The notes under the pieces are model-generated. The model had not been told where the DNA came from and made no database searches. It saw only the letters and a program-made list of their open reading frames with translations. A program made the translations under genes and the position numbers. Positions 32,736 through 46,981 of a stretch of DNA of 64,000 bases are shown piece after piece; the first letter of the stretch is position 1, and the number at the start of each line of letters is the position of its first letter. Source of the stretch: Siphonodentalium dalli (lineage: Eukaryota; Mollusca; Scaphopoda; Gadilida; Siphonodentaliidae). The stretch is from the NCBI GenBank assembly GCA_032622095.1, contig CP136064.1, forward strand, positions 114,936,004 through 115,000,003, read 5' to 3'.

Positions 32736-35700
32736 GTATGACCAGTATTAACTGACATCTACAATCTATTGAGAATATCTTTTTTGGTTTAATAAAATGA
32801 ATGCTTTTGTATCTTTTGCCCACCAACCTGTAGGGAGTGCAGAATTACATTTTATGTGTACCCATTTCATAGTATGGTACATTTAGTGATGATGTCTGTA
32901 TTGACCACTCGTCGTTCGTCCATCTGTTCATCCATCGGTCTCCCCATAGACACTTTACACATGGTGAGATCGGAACGAAATTGTGTATATGTGTTTTTCA
33001 GCCCAAAATACAGATTGAGTTCGAAAATGGGTTTGATCCGATGTTTTTAACAGAGTAATGGCCCTTTTTCTACTTAAAATCATCCGTAAATGAGGTTTTC
33101 TGATAACAGACTCTCATTGTGAGAGATATAAGACAACTTTATTGCCTGGAGACCAATCTGATTTATTGAAATTAAAATATTTTTAGCTATTATGTATTAT
33201 AAGGCATAAAGGATTTCCTTATAAGTTGTAAATATTTCCTTAATACTTGGTAGGATTATTGCTATATTATCTAGTTTATAATTTGTTCATAGGGTCATGG
33301 TTGAGTGAATTTTCAGTCCATTTAGTGATAAGAATATTAACATTGGGGCTATGGGGTTTTCATGGATTTCATCTCGTGAACAGAAATCAATGATTTTCTG
33401 TGTATGAAAAAAAGCTATTGAGTAATATAGAGCATTTCAGTGTACCATGTCAGGGGCTTCAGGGGGTCCTGACAGGAGGCAAATGCTGTATAGATAAACA
33501 TGCATATGTATATGAAATGAACAATGATGAATGTGATATCCGAAGTTGTGTACATAGTGTATATACGTTTTGCTTGTTTCACTGTTAAGTGACTTTTACA
33601 ATAAATCAGTAAACCTAAAAACAAAACAAAAACAAAAGGGTCAGATAACGCTAAATCAAATAAGTACTTCAAAAATCTTTTTCTCCAGTCCAAGATGGCA
33701 GATGTTGTTACATGTAATACTTGGTGTGGATTATTGTCAGGAGCCATAGTTTCCAATTTGTTCATATTGTCATGGTTATTAGAATTTTAGGGGCCACATA
33801 GCACTTAGAAGATTAACATTGAAGGTTATGGATTTTGGCATCCAAGCTACTTGTAAAACATTGTAATGTGTGGAACCATTTTATTGAGGGCTACTTACTG
33901 TCTTATATGAACTGGTAATCTGTTTCGAGTAATTGGTCATAGGGGCCAGAATCCTCATCATATTATGGCTGTAAAAACATTATATAGATAACACTTCTGT
34001 GTGGTCTAACTATTTTCTTGAGAGCAATACTGACCAGCATGGTATGGACTGTGTTCATTTATCTCAGGTTAGGGGTCATAGGGTATTCCAATGTTATCAT
34101 ATGCCAACCGTTGTCAATTGACACTACTAGTGCAAAATTGGGACTAGGACCCGGAAATTCCAATAATTTGAGAATTTGTGTTATTACAAATGTATGAACA
34201 TTTGTCTATACATGTACTTCTTTAGTACATAACAGTATACTCTATAATTGAACATAAAAACTCTAGATTATGATTCCGATCATACATGTAGCTATTTACT
34301 ATCGCCAAGGGTTGGGTTAAACATCTGCCGATCACAATCGGCCTCTCATTAATGGTTTAGATTATGTTAGTATGAGAAGTTCATATTTATTGGTTCTAAA
34401 TCTAAACCCTGCATTGGACTCCACTCAAGTCAAGGTTTTGTAATCTTGTCAAAGTTTTACTGCAGTATGCAGGTTTATTACAGACCAAGAACATATTTAA
34501 TTTTGACGAGTATCAAATTGATTTTATATTCAGTTTTACTTCCTGGGGGTCAAATTATCTTAAGTCATATTTGATATATGCTTCACTCACTTGCTATGGA
34601 AGTTTTGCTGATGATTGTGTAATATTTATAAATATATTTTTCAAAAAAAAATTCAGGTTATATTGATTTGTCCAAGAGACGTGTTTCCTCAGAAGAAGTA
34701 ATGAAATGTGAAGAGAAATTTGCCAAAGCAAAAGCTGTAAGTATAACATAGTACATGTAGGAATTGTCACCCGAAAAAAACTTGCAGGTGACTAGAAATG
34801 AGCAGTGTCCATCCGTCTGCTGGTCCGTCTGTCTGAAACGTTTGATGTCCAGATGATAACTTTAATAATATTTTACAGAATTTGATGTGTATGTGGCCTT
34901 CGTATGAGAAAGTCCCAATAAAGTTCAAATTTGGGTCTGGTCTAAACATTTCTTGTGGAGTTATGCCCCGTTTCGACTTGGAGTTTGCTGACTATAGTGT
35001 TGTCTGGATGGTAACTCAAGGTATACAGGTCTAAGTTTGAATGTGGGTTTGGTCCGACCATTTTTAGCTCAACTAAGCTATTGCTATGGGTTGGCGTCCG
35101 TCCGTCAACAATTTCCGTTAGCACACCCTACCGGTCACATCTCTCACCCAATTATCAAACTTCATATGAAACTTCTTGGTGACCTCTTGATGGGAGCCAG
35201 CAGCCATCTTTGACTTTAATTTTGAATCCATCGGCACACCCTGCAGCCCGCATTTATTGGAGAATTGTTTCGAAAATTTACAGACGTATTTTGGATCAGC
35301 TCTAGATGGGAGCTATTGAATTTGATATTTTTCGATGAAAAACATGGCCGCCGACAGCCATCTTGGATTTTACTTTTTACAGGACTAAATCCTTCGGCAC
35401 ACACTACAGACCACATCCCTCATACGATCATCAACAAACTTCATATTGATCTTTGGGATGACTTCTGGATGGGAGCCATCAAATTTTACCGAATTTCATT
35501 GAAGAACATGGCCAACAGCAGCCATCTTGTATTTTACTCTTTGCATGACTAAATCCTTTGGCACACCCTACAGACCACATCCCTCATCCGATCGTCACCA
35601 AACTTCATATAGATCTTTAGAGTGACCATAGATGAGAGTCATCAAATATTTCTGAATTTTGTTATATAAAAAACATTGTCATGGTAGCCATCTTGGATTT

Positions 35701-38700
35701 TATTCTTTGCATGACTAAATACTTTGGCACACCCTGCAGACCACATCTCTCATCCAATCTTCACCAAATGGCCACCTTGGATTTAATGTATATGTCTCTT
35801 CATGTTGACATCTAGTATTACTTAAACTTTTCAACTTTCCAAGTTACTAATCGCTCCATTGACAGTAACACATGAAATTATCCCCACTCCAAGTTGAACT
35901 ACAGTGCCATTGTCACTTTCATTTTACTTAGAAATTTGCCAATTATAATTCTGTTATCTTATCAAATATGTTAACAACAGAAACAGTTGGAAGCAAAGTT
36001 TGATTCAATGATTGTTGCCAAAATAAAAAAATTCATTTCTGAGCAAGCCACCATTAAAATAAAGCCACCTTAGACGGGCGATGTGTGGCCCAGCAGCCTT
36101 TTATTAGCAATGAAACCAGTCCTTCTAAACAATGATTGAAATGACAAGTTAGTGAATATTCAATGGACATGACTCATTTGAAATTTAGAATCATATACAT
36201 GTTATTGGGGGAGCATATATCAGTATGTACATACCAGTGCAGTGAAGAGTTTCCACAAGTTTTGTCAATATGTTATTCAAAAAGTACTTATTATAGTGTT
36301 GAAATTACTCTGAGATTCTGGAGTCGACTAGTCGAACCGCAAAAGTCAGGTCGAAGTCGACTAGTGGGTACCTGCTGTCAAAGTGTCAAGAATTATATAG
36401 CTATACCCATATCCTTATTCCCCCCCTCTCCTAGTCGCAATTTTTGCCCATTACTCGTGCTGTTTAAAGGACAATAATAATTAAGTGGAAAAACATTGGT
36501 TTATTCACAAATCACATGTTGAAAATATTCATAATTGATTCAATTGAAGAAAGAACTCATGTAATATTTATGTTCACAGATATTGAAACCAAGAGATCAA
36601 CACAATATAAAATCGTTAAACATCAGCTTAATAATGCGATTTCATGCACTCTATTAAACAGTATTGATGGCTAAAATGAAAAATATGTCTCTTTACCCTT
36701 TCTGACAAAAAAAAGCCAGGTTTCCTGGCTCACCCCTGTTAATTAACGTCGGCTATCGGCTAAGCCAAAGCAATTGCCGAGGCAACAAGAAATTTCATCT
36801 GCTATTTTATATCATTCTGATATTTAAATAATTATGGACATTGTTGAAATGAACATGAAGGAAATACAACCACACCAGCATAAGCTGATGGCCGCACACT
36901 GTTGTGTGTATTCTTAATAGTTGTGTTGACATAATTAAATTAACGCAGACCATTATGCCACGTTGTCACTCCAGTGTTGTTGCTTGATACGAAGATGTGC
37001 TTTCATGTACCTTCAGTCTGAAATATGTGTTTCTAACACTTTACTTTATCTTATCGCTTTACATGTAAATAATGTCGTTGAGATTAGTTCCCCACATGTA
37101 AATATATATGACCCTAATTGGTTATACAGCCCAACATTTCGTAATGTATGTAACTCATTAATATGTCATCTTGTTGTCCTTGTGGTCTGGTATAAACTCA
37201 TGAGTTGTACTATATTTCACTCAGTTTTAAATTCGCACACCAATGGGTGTGCGAAAAATAGTAGAGCGTGAATTTCAATACGAGTAAAGTAGGCATAAGA
37301 CCTGCTCTTTGTTGCAAATTTTTCATTTTGATTTTACACAGGTTCTAACATTATAGCAGTAGTAAACGTTTTCAAAAGTGATATATAATTAGCACTATAG
37401 ATACTTTATTTGATGAGTAAGTGTATTCTCTTGTTAAATTGCTGTACAAATATAATCTATTTTCCTTATTTTTCAATAATTTAGAGCTTGTCATTAGTTT
37501 TGTCCAATTATCATTGATATACAGTTGTTGTGGTATACAGTCTACAAAATCAATTTAATTATAATGATATTCATTAGAAATGTATGTGTTCATAACTTCC
37601 TAATATTATGCATACCTTGTGTAAAACTTGTTGTCATACTCTCCTGCGTCATTTCAATTCACAAATTCCATACACAATTATAAGGATGTTTGAGATTCTA
37701 CCTTTCTTATGCAGGTAAACAGCATTTTAAGACATGTGGCTGAGCTTCTGAGTTACTCCTCCGAGGAACAGCTAGAAGACCTATACAAGAAAACAGCTTG
37801 GTATTTTGATGAGAAATACAAGAAACCAGGTGCATCATATGAAGCATTTAAACATGCTGTCTCGTAAGTTTTATTTCTAACCTCACTTAATTATTTTAGT
37901 CCGTGGGCCAAGCAGGATATTTTTCAAATTGGCTGCACTCCCCCTGCCCCCCCTCCAACAAAGGTTTCTATATATCAAATTAAAGGTAATCATATGGCGC
38001 ATCAGATTTTGCTTGTTATACGTTTCAGAAAGTGTCCCTAAATATATATTTTTCAGGGAATACAACTCTTACCCCTAAAATAAAATGAAATTTTTTTCGA
38101 GTTCAAGTGTCAGAGCATAAACAAAATATTGCAGTTATAAACTGCACAATATATCGTTTATATTAATAATAAATGATCATAAAATGACACGAGATACAAA
38201 ACTAGACCAATTTATGAGCTAGTTAGAAAAAAATGCGATAAATATTTTGAAATCGCGAAAAATTACTTGGATTTTGAAAAACATTGTCACTTATAAATGG
38301 CTATAACTTGTGAACAGCATGGGCTATTGATGATCCGCAACATGGCTAAAACAATTGCCCCAATGACATACCAAAATGATTTTAGTAATGGAATGCCAAG
38401 AGTATTGCTGTGAAAATGTGATATGAGTGTAAACTTAACCCCACCCCCTAAAATATAACTTTTGCAAAAAAACGAATTATGTAGTTTACACTTAGAATGC
38501 TGCATGTCAAGTTGGTTTTAGAAGCATAAACTGAAACAGGATAGAGAGTGATGAAGGGAATTATAAATAACGGTGTCTGAACGTGATCTTAAGATTAAAA
38601 TTTGAAGAAAAAAATTGTGAAAAATGAGAAATTTTACTAATTTATGTAAAACTAGCAACATTGTGATTAAATTTTGATAGGCTATGGTATAACCTCGCGA

Positions 38701-38810
38701 TAAAACTCGTCTAGAATTAGTAAGTTCATAAAACCTCATACTATGACCTTTCTGGCAGCTATTTCGTATATTTTTCAATTTTTACTTGAATTTTTATGGA
38801 AAGATTATAT

Positions 38811-38876
<66 letters not shown>

Positions 38877-41800
38877 CAACTGAACACATATGGCTACAAA
38901 GGCTTATGAGTGAGACTTACGTTATACAGAACAGTATTTTCTTATTTCTGCCGCGCATGTCGGGACAGTGATCACAACTGACAATAGATATGGCATTACA
39001 AATTTCTCACACTTCCCGCCACAAACGTGACTGAGTTCGTTATCTGGGGACAAGGGAATTGTTAATCATGGTAATTAGTTCAGTAGTAACCATAAACAAA
39101 CCGAAGAACCCTACTATTGTTTCATTTAATTTAACCTAATGAGTAATTGATTGTCTTAAGGACTATAGATACTCATTTATTGGGGGAATACTTTATAAAA
39201 GTCAATTTATAGAAATATTAAAACAATCATCACTAACATGTGCCTTTTGGGTCAGTTTAGATAAGGAGTATCAAATTATATATTTTTTCTGAAGAAATAT
39301 GCCCAAATTACCGACCTCCAATTTCAAGTTGCCTTTTTCTGATGTAAACATGTGTTCAGGTGAAATATTATATATTAACGAAATTGGTTGTTATACAGAG
39401 GATTTTTTGGTCAATAAAGAAATGACTTTTGCAGTATATAATATTGTGTTGCCACAGGGTTTCCGCTACTACGGCACGCTGGCCGTCCAGCGGCCTCATT
39501 CCCCTCCCCAACCTTGACTTAATATTGGCCACAAAATAGCCACAGACCTAGCTCAGCCCCCATTTTACACAGGACGAGTGACCACCGACACTGAAGATTA
39601 ACAGATTGCAAGGAATCCTGCACCTGGTGCCTGAATAAGACATGATCAGTAGCGTGGACCACGTGCACAGTTGTCTGAATTTGTCTCCACCATCCTGGGT
39701 AATGCTTTGTCGGCAAATGTTTAGTAGTAATCATCTTCTTGCATTTTAAATTACTGTAGGTAGATTTCGGTATATACATATAAGTCCCAAATTTCTAAAC
39801 CCACTATTTCCCCTCGGAATGCGCATTATAAATCGTTAAGTCAGTATGGGGCTTAATTCTGAGCTACAACCATGAACACAGGTTAGGTCTGGCAGTCGCT
39901 GCCACGAACAGTGCAGACATTTGACCTCAAAGCAAGGTCTGTATCAAAGAAATGTTCAATTAAAAATAAAACACTTAAAATATTAACAGTTATTTTCAGT
40001 GGCACTGTATTTATTCCCAATCCAATTAATACAAAAATTATCTATCCATTATACGAATCCAGCATGAAGTCAACTACCGTCTGAGGAATGGTTTTTGAAT
40101 TAACACCAATCTGTTTTGATTGGTACCGTGAACAAAACACAAAGAAAGCATGCAGAGCTGGGTATAGCATGTGACATGACCTCTGCCCATGACGTAATTA
40201 TCACTGGTTACTGCTGCAGCTAGAGCTAACTTTGATGTCGGTGCCGTTTGATGTCGCTTAAATTGCTACTGTTATAAAAGTTGTTTTATCAACTGTATAC
40301 AATGCTTTTAGTTCATCAACTTGAGATCAAAGAAAGATTATCTGTTTTAATTTGGTTTCTACAAAGCTTCAATGATGTTCCTGCTTGTTGTCTCAAATGC
40401 AAGGAAATGGCTACTTTCAGTGATAAACATCCAGATTTTCTCCTGACAAGGCGCCGGGTATGTGCTTCCCAAATACGGCCACATTCCCCCAACCCCTAGC
40501 GGAAACCCTGGTTGCCAAACAGTTTCAAGGCATGCTACTACTTCCTATTCTATAAGTTGAGTTCTCTCACTCTGCTCATCATATGAGTCGTCAAAACTTA
40601 CACTATTTTGGTTATTGTAGACATTCTCATATACATCGTTACATGGTTAGTCTGCGGTAAAACAAGATCATTTGTTAGATTGATATGAATCTTTACAGCC
40701 AAGGCTCAGTAGTCACAGTAGATCGGGAGGAAGTATAATCCGACCTTGTTTGTAGGACTCAATCAAAGAGCGACCAGTCATGGCTGTCAGGACATGGTAC
40801 AGCAGGCTGGGGAGTTAGTGTGATGTGCCAATCACTGATATAGTTCGCAAGAAGATGTGCTAATATAATTTCTTAAGGAGTCTGTGGCTGCGGACGGTAG
40901 AAGATGTGTTCCAGTGTTCGGTTATACAACACAAGAACGTGTGTGTTAATCGGTCAAATTGACGACATTATGGCTCACTATAATATAACCCACATGCAAA
41001 TTTTGTAGGATATATAGTGTCATCATCAACATTAATAGATTGCACAAATTGGTACAAAAATCGCATCACATTTTACTGATTTTGTCTATTAAGTCAAACG
41101 GCTTCATTTTATAGGTGTTGGTGAATGTCGTAGCCTGTCAGCGTGAACTGAACCAAATTTGCTATATTAGTTTACCACCCCAAAATAAAGATCAAGTTCG
41201 AATATGGGTTTCGTCCGCATTATTTTGACTGAGTTATGTCCCTTTTTCGACTTAGATTTTACCTGATTTGCTGTGTCCGGATGATAACTTTAGATTGAAT
41301 CAAGTGAACTGAACGAAATTTGGTATATTTGTTTACCACTCCAAAATACAGATCAAGTTCGAATATGGGTTTCGTCCGCATGATTTTGACCGAGTTATGC
41401 CCCTTTTTGTCCGACGACCCAACGGGTTCGGAGGACTATTATAATCAGCACGTCCGTCCGTGCGTACATCCGTGCGTACGTCCGTGCGTCAGAGGTTTCC
41501 GGATGATAACTTTAGTTAGAGTGAACCAAATTAAATTAAATTTGGTATGTGGGTTTACTAGCAGAAAAGACTGGTCAAGTTCAAATTCTGGTTCTGTCCG
41601 CCAATTTTCACCAGAGTTATGCCCCTTTTTCGACTTTTTTGACTTAGAAAACCCCTGAAAGTTGGTTTCCGGATGATAACTTTAGTAGAGTTATTCGGAT
41701 TCAAACCAAATTTGGTATATTACTTTCACCCAGCAAAACACAGGTCAAGTTCGAACTTGGGTTTTGCCCGACCATTTTTGGCAGAGTTATGCCCCTTTTT

Positions 41801-44800
41801 CGACATAGAAAATTCAGTTTTTCTTCTGTTTTTATACGCCGTTTGAAAAAACGGCCGTATTATAGTATTGGTCTGTCCGGCCGGCCGTCCGTTCGTTAAC
41901 CTGGTATCTCCGTCAAAGTTATCTTGCCCACTAAACTATATGGTATATCCCTATTCTTATTTCTCGCAGTAGAAGGGTTAAAAAAACCCGCAGTTACTCT
42001 CTGGTACGTTTTCTTGAAAACGGTACGAAAATTCTCAAGTGCGTTTTTTCAAATCGGTACGCAAATCCTAAGGTATGAATATCCAAGGGGAATTCCTATA
42101 ATGACGTAGTAAGTCTATCTTAAGTATTACCTGGAACACGTGATCCATCTTTGTTATAAAGGACGAGATTGCCAGGTAAGACATTCTTTTTCCCTATCTA
42201 CTCGCATAATAAGTTCTCTCAACAATTGAATAATTTTGAAAAGAAAAACTTTGTCATTTTTTGAAGAAACGTTTGCTTCTTTGAATCAACATGCGTTCAT
42301 GTTTAGTTTGTAACAAGCGGAAGGCAGAGTTCGATGAACATGTCCCGTGTGTGTTTTGTGCCGGCTGTACTCAGCAACTTCCGTGCCGGCTTTGTGCAAC
42401 GTGGCTTCCTTCCAATTGGTCACGAATACGTTCGTTAACAGCTGACAGCCAACAGGATGTAAGTCCAGGTATAGGTTCATTCCCTGTAGCTTCCCTGGTA
42501 GTTGCTTCCCCTCATTTTAAGGGTCCAGCCTCAGAGATTCGGACGCTAGAAAATAGTGATCCCCTCTGTGGTCTAGCGACTCGGGGCGATTACCATACAA
42601 AACAAGGATCCGGAGGGGCACCCCATCCGTCCACAATTGGTGGGTTCCTTGGGTTTTCGTACGGGACGTCAATCTGCACCCTCGGGTCGGCCGTTGGCGG
42701 GTTGGCGTGCCCAGGTACGGCTGTGTGCTTCACCACTAACACTCGAACCACGCCGTCCATTGCTACCACTCGACATCTCGGGGTCAGCACCGCTGGGGGT
42801 TCTCCCCGTCCGTATTTTGTTAACCCATACATGCCTTCTGTCCCAGCTGGGCTTGGAATGGGTCCACAATTCCAAAACATGCCTCCTCCTTGTTATCCTC
42901 CTCCACCTCCGTGGGCGTGGAATACCGGTTACTGGCCGCATTTTGAACAACAGCGGCCAGTAACGTCGGGTTTGAATCTGAATGCGGAAGAATTTGTCCC
43001 CCGACGCCAATCGAGCAGGAGGCATGTTCCGGAACAAGCCCCTCCTAACCCTCCATCGCCGGTTCGGTCAGTAGGATATCGGGATCCGGACGAGCTGTCG
43101 CTCCATCCCCGAGATGAAGAGGCTAGGGACATTCCTCTGGGGTCCCCGTTTACGAGCGATGATGAGGGAGCTTCAGGTAGTGATTCCGGTACAGAGGATT
43201 CTGAGGATACGGATCCTGTACCGGATTTTGCGGAAACTATCGCGTTAGTTTATAAGTTGTTGCCCGCGTCAATGTGCCCTCCGGCTCCTGAGAGATCAAG
43301 AACAGCGCTGGAGTCGAGTGTGGATGCCCTGTGGGAACGACCTCAGACAGATCATTCTCAAACACTTCCTGGTCGTCTCCCACAATCTCCTCAGCTAAAC
43401 ACAGCATGTGAGAGGATGAACAGGGTCATTGCTGAATTTCGGTCCCAGCGTCCAAAATTGGGGCGTGACAATCTACCGATTCCACCGGGTACTCGTAATC
43501 ATGGATTCAACAAACTGTTCTACTCCACCACCTCTCAGCCGGTTGTTTTGGAGCCTCTTCCGCGTTTGGAAGCTGATGCAAGTAGTGTCGATGTTCGTTC
43601 CCCCCGGGGTCTCTACTTAACCAAAGCTAGATTTTCGGGCATTCGTCAATCAGTTCGACAGGCTCTCCAGATCTTGTCTTTGGCGGATATGACTACCTCT
43701 GCAGTTTTTATGGCTCAATCGGCGGGTTCTTCTCAGAATGGCCGATTAGGCGACTTAGTCAAAGTTCTGTCCCGTAGTGTGGGTCACGCTATTTCTGTTC
43801 TGACTACATTGTCTGCCAATCAAGACTTGCTATGGCGAGAGGAAACTATGAAACAATCCAGCCTATTGCAACCTCATCATAAGGATTTTCTCCCTTACCA
43901 ACCAGTGGGGTCAAACAATGAGTTTAATGGCAAGATTGCAGAGGCTCGTGACATGGTTGCTGCTGAGGCAGACCTGTATGATCGTCAGTCCACCCGCTCG
44001 GGTTCCCGAGGGGTATCAGACACTAAAGAGCGAAAGAGAAAGAGTTCCGCGGTTTCCTTCTCTGGGCCGAGTAAGAAACGGGCAGTTTCGGTTGTCAGAT
44101 CACAACGGTCTTTGCGTGATCATGATTTGTTAGCGCAGCTTCCTCATCCGACTCCCAATGTCCAGTCGATATCTCGTGACGACAGGGAGCGTCAGTTACA
44201 GGACAATGTGAGTCACATGGTACAACAAGTCAATGATATTTTGCACTTATCGGGCAGTCGTCCGGCGCCAAGCAATGTTCCGCCTTCTGGTCAAGGCGTG
44301 AGGAATTCTGGTCAAGGCGTGAGGAATTCTGGTCGTCGCATTCATCAGTCTCTTGGCACTAAAGGGTCTGGCAAGTGGCCAGGCAAACGTCGTTTTTGAC
44401 GCCATAACTCTACAGCCTGTTCAGTATCCGGTGGGGGGGGCGTCTTTCTCAATTTGTGACTCAGTGGGATCCTCTTTTCATGATCGATCCATGGTTGAAA
44501 GAGGTAGTAACATCCGGCCTCTTTATAGTTTTCCGGGAGCCCCCCCCCCCACTCACATCAGTTCCGATTTCGACTCCAGTGCCTCGGGACCCACTAAAGG
44601 CCGCAGCATTGGAGGCCGAGATCCAAAGTCTTCTCCACAAACAGGCTGTAGAAATCGTTCAAGATTGTCAGACACCAGGTTTTTACTCAAGACTCTTTCT
44701 AGTTCCAAAGAGTTCGGGAAAATTTCGTCCCGTGATCGACCTCTCTACTCTGAATGGTTATATCGATCCTCCCCGGTTTCGTATGGACACACAGGTTACC

Positions 44801-46938
44801 GTTCGTGCGGCTACCTCTCCCCAGAGCTATGGGGTCAGTATCGACCTTCAGGATGCGTACTTTCATGTTCGGCTTCACAGGGCGTCGCAACGTTATCTAC
44901 GGTTCCAGTATGGCAATGTAATCTATCAGTTCCGAACCCTCGCTTTCGGTCTCAATCTGAGCCCGTGGGCGTTCGTTCGGGTTATGGCGACTGTCCTCGC
45001 TTTTTTCCGTCAGCGGTCTACAGTCACGTCAATGGGCTATATAGACGACATGTATCTGACTCATCTCAACCCAGTGGTTTTAGCTCACGACAGGGATGTT
45101 TTTCTGTCCCTTTTGGACCAGTTGGGCTTCTTAGTGAACAAAGAGAAGTCTTCACTCATCCCGTCACAGGAGTTCCTTCATCTGTGGATGCATTTCCAAA
45201 CGTTTGCAAATCGTGTACAGCTTCCTTTGTCTCGAGCAGAGGCTCTTCGTCAAGAGGTGTTGTTCATTTGCCGCCAGAAGTTGATCACGGCTCGTACCTT
45301 TCTGCGGCTTCTGGGATTAGCCAATACGGCAGCAGATTTGATTCAGTGTGGTCGACTCCATTTACGGCCCTTACAGATGTTTCTACAAGCTCGATGGAAG
45401 GCATCAGAACACTCATTCCAGAGTCTCATTCCGATTACTCCTTTGTTGACACAGTTTCTGCATCGTTGGGCAGACGTTCCATGGCTCATGTCGGGGATCC
45501 CGTTGACTTCACCTCCTCCGACCTTCACTCTATCCACCGATTCCAGTGTAATCGGTTGGGGGGGGGGTTCTTCTCCCGAACTCAGTAGCGGGTCAATGGT
45601 CTCCGTCAATTCTCCCGTCTCACATCAATGTGAAGGAGATGTTGGCAGTTTTATTTTCTCTTCACCACTGGCAGTACGACTTGGCTCACCAGTCTATCCT
45701 CATTCTCTCGGACAACAGCACTGTGGTAAGCTACCTTCGTCGCCACGGGGGCACCCAGTCTCCTCAGCTTTGCTTACTAACTCAACTGTTGTTCACCCTG
45801 TGTATGAAGAACGACATTCTTCTGTCGGTCCGGCATATTCCCGGCCGTCTCAACGTGTTGGCGGACCAGCTCTCTCGTCGGGGCTCAGTCATCTCGACCG
45901 AATGGGAGCTCCATCCGGGAGTCTTCCACTCCTTGTGTTGCCTGTGGGGTCATCCATCCATCGACCTGTTTGCGACAAGGTTGAACCACAAGCTTCCTCG
46001 TTATGTCTCCCCATGCCCCGATCCAGCGGCAGTGGATGCCCTCTCAATATCGTGGGACGGCCTGGTGGGATATGCCTTCCCTCCCTCCCTCAGCCATAGT
46101 GCCTCATGTTCTCCGGAAGATCCAGTCGTCAGACTGCCACATTCTACTGGTGGCTCCCCTCGATTCCCGAAAATCGTGGTCCAATCTCCTGTTACCACTT
46201 CTTCAATCTCCTCCAATGGCTCTGCCTCCTCTTTCCTGCCTGCTCAGTCAGGGCAGTCCGCCGGTGTTCCACCCATGCCCAGCGGCCCTAAAGTTACACG
46301 CATTTCGTTTGTCCGGTCCTGTCTCCAGAAGCGTGGTTTCAGCCGACGTCTTGTGGACCACATGTGCCGAGCTCGGCGCTCCTCCACCATAAGAACCTAT
46401 CAGGCTAAATGGTCGCTATATTTACAATGGTGCGGGTCGGCGGGATATGATTATGCCTGTCCTTCCCGCCGTGGTTTGGCGGCTTTCCTTCTATTTTTAT
46501 TTGAGGAGAAGAAACTCTCGCCCATCACGATCAAGGGGTATCGGGCTATGCTCTCTCAAACCTTTCTCTATAAGGGCATCAAATGGATTAGTGGGTGTCG
46601 TGCTCTATCGGACCTGGTGGCCTCTTTCAGTCTCGCTAGACCCCGTACCAGGACGTTAGCTCCTCAGTGGAATCTGGGGTTGGTTTTAACCTATTTACAG
46701 GGACCTCCTTTCGAGCCTATTCGCTTATGTTCTTTTATGCATCTGACTTACAAGACATTTTTCCTTTTGGCTTTTGCATCTGCCAGGAGAGTCAGCGAGT
46801 TGCATGCATTGTCGGTCGATCCTTCCTGTTGTAAGGTGTCTCGTACCTCGGCAGAGCTTCTCACCAACCCTGGGTTTCTGGCCAAAAATCAGATTCCTTC
46901 GTCATTTCCTGCCGCAATTCACATTCCGGCACTGCCAA

Positions 46939-46981
<43 letters not shown>

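Noticed and set aside
36963-37271. 102-codon plus-strand ORF in intron 2
   Set aside because: No family resemblance, low-complexity flanks; chance ORF.
44353-45588. 411-codon ORF over the DIRS reverse transcriptase
   Set aside because: After its first 30 codons it is an out-of-frame shadow of RT. Conserved RT motifs are in the other frame.
44433-46979. Programmed frameshift as the explanation for the DIRS frame changes
   Set aside because: Additional non-homopolymer frameshifts (near 46085 and 46310) and a 41-G tract fit decay or error better. Kept only as a low-probability alternative.
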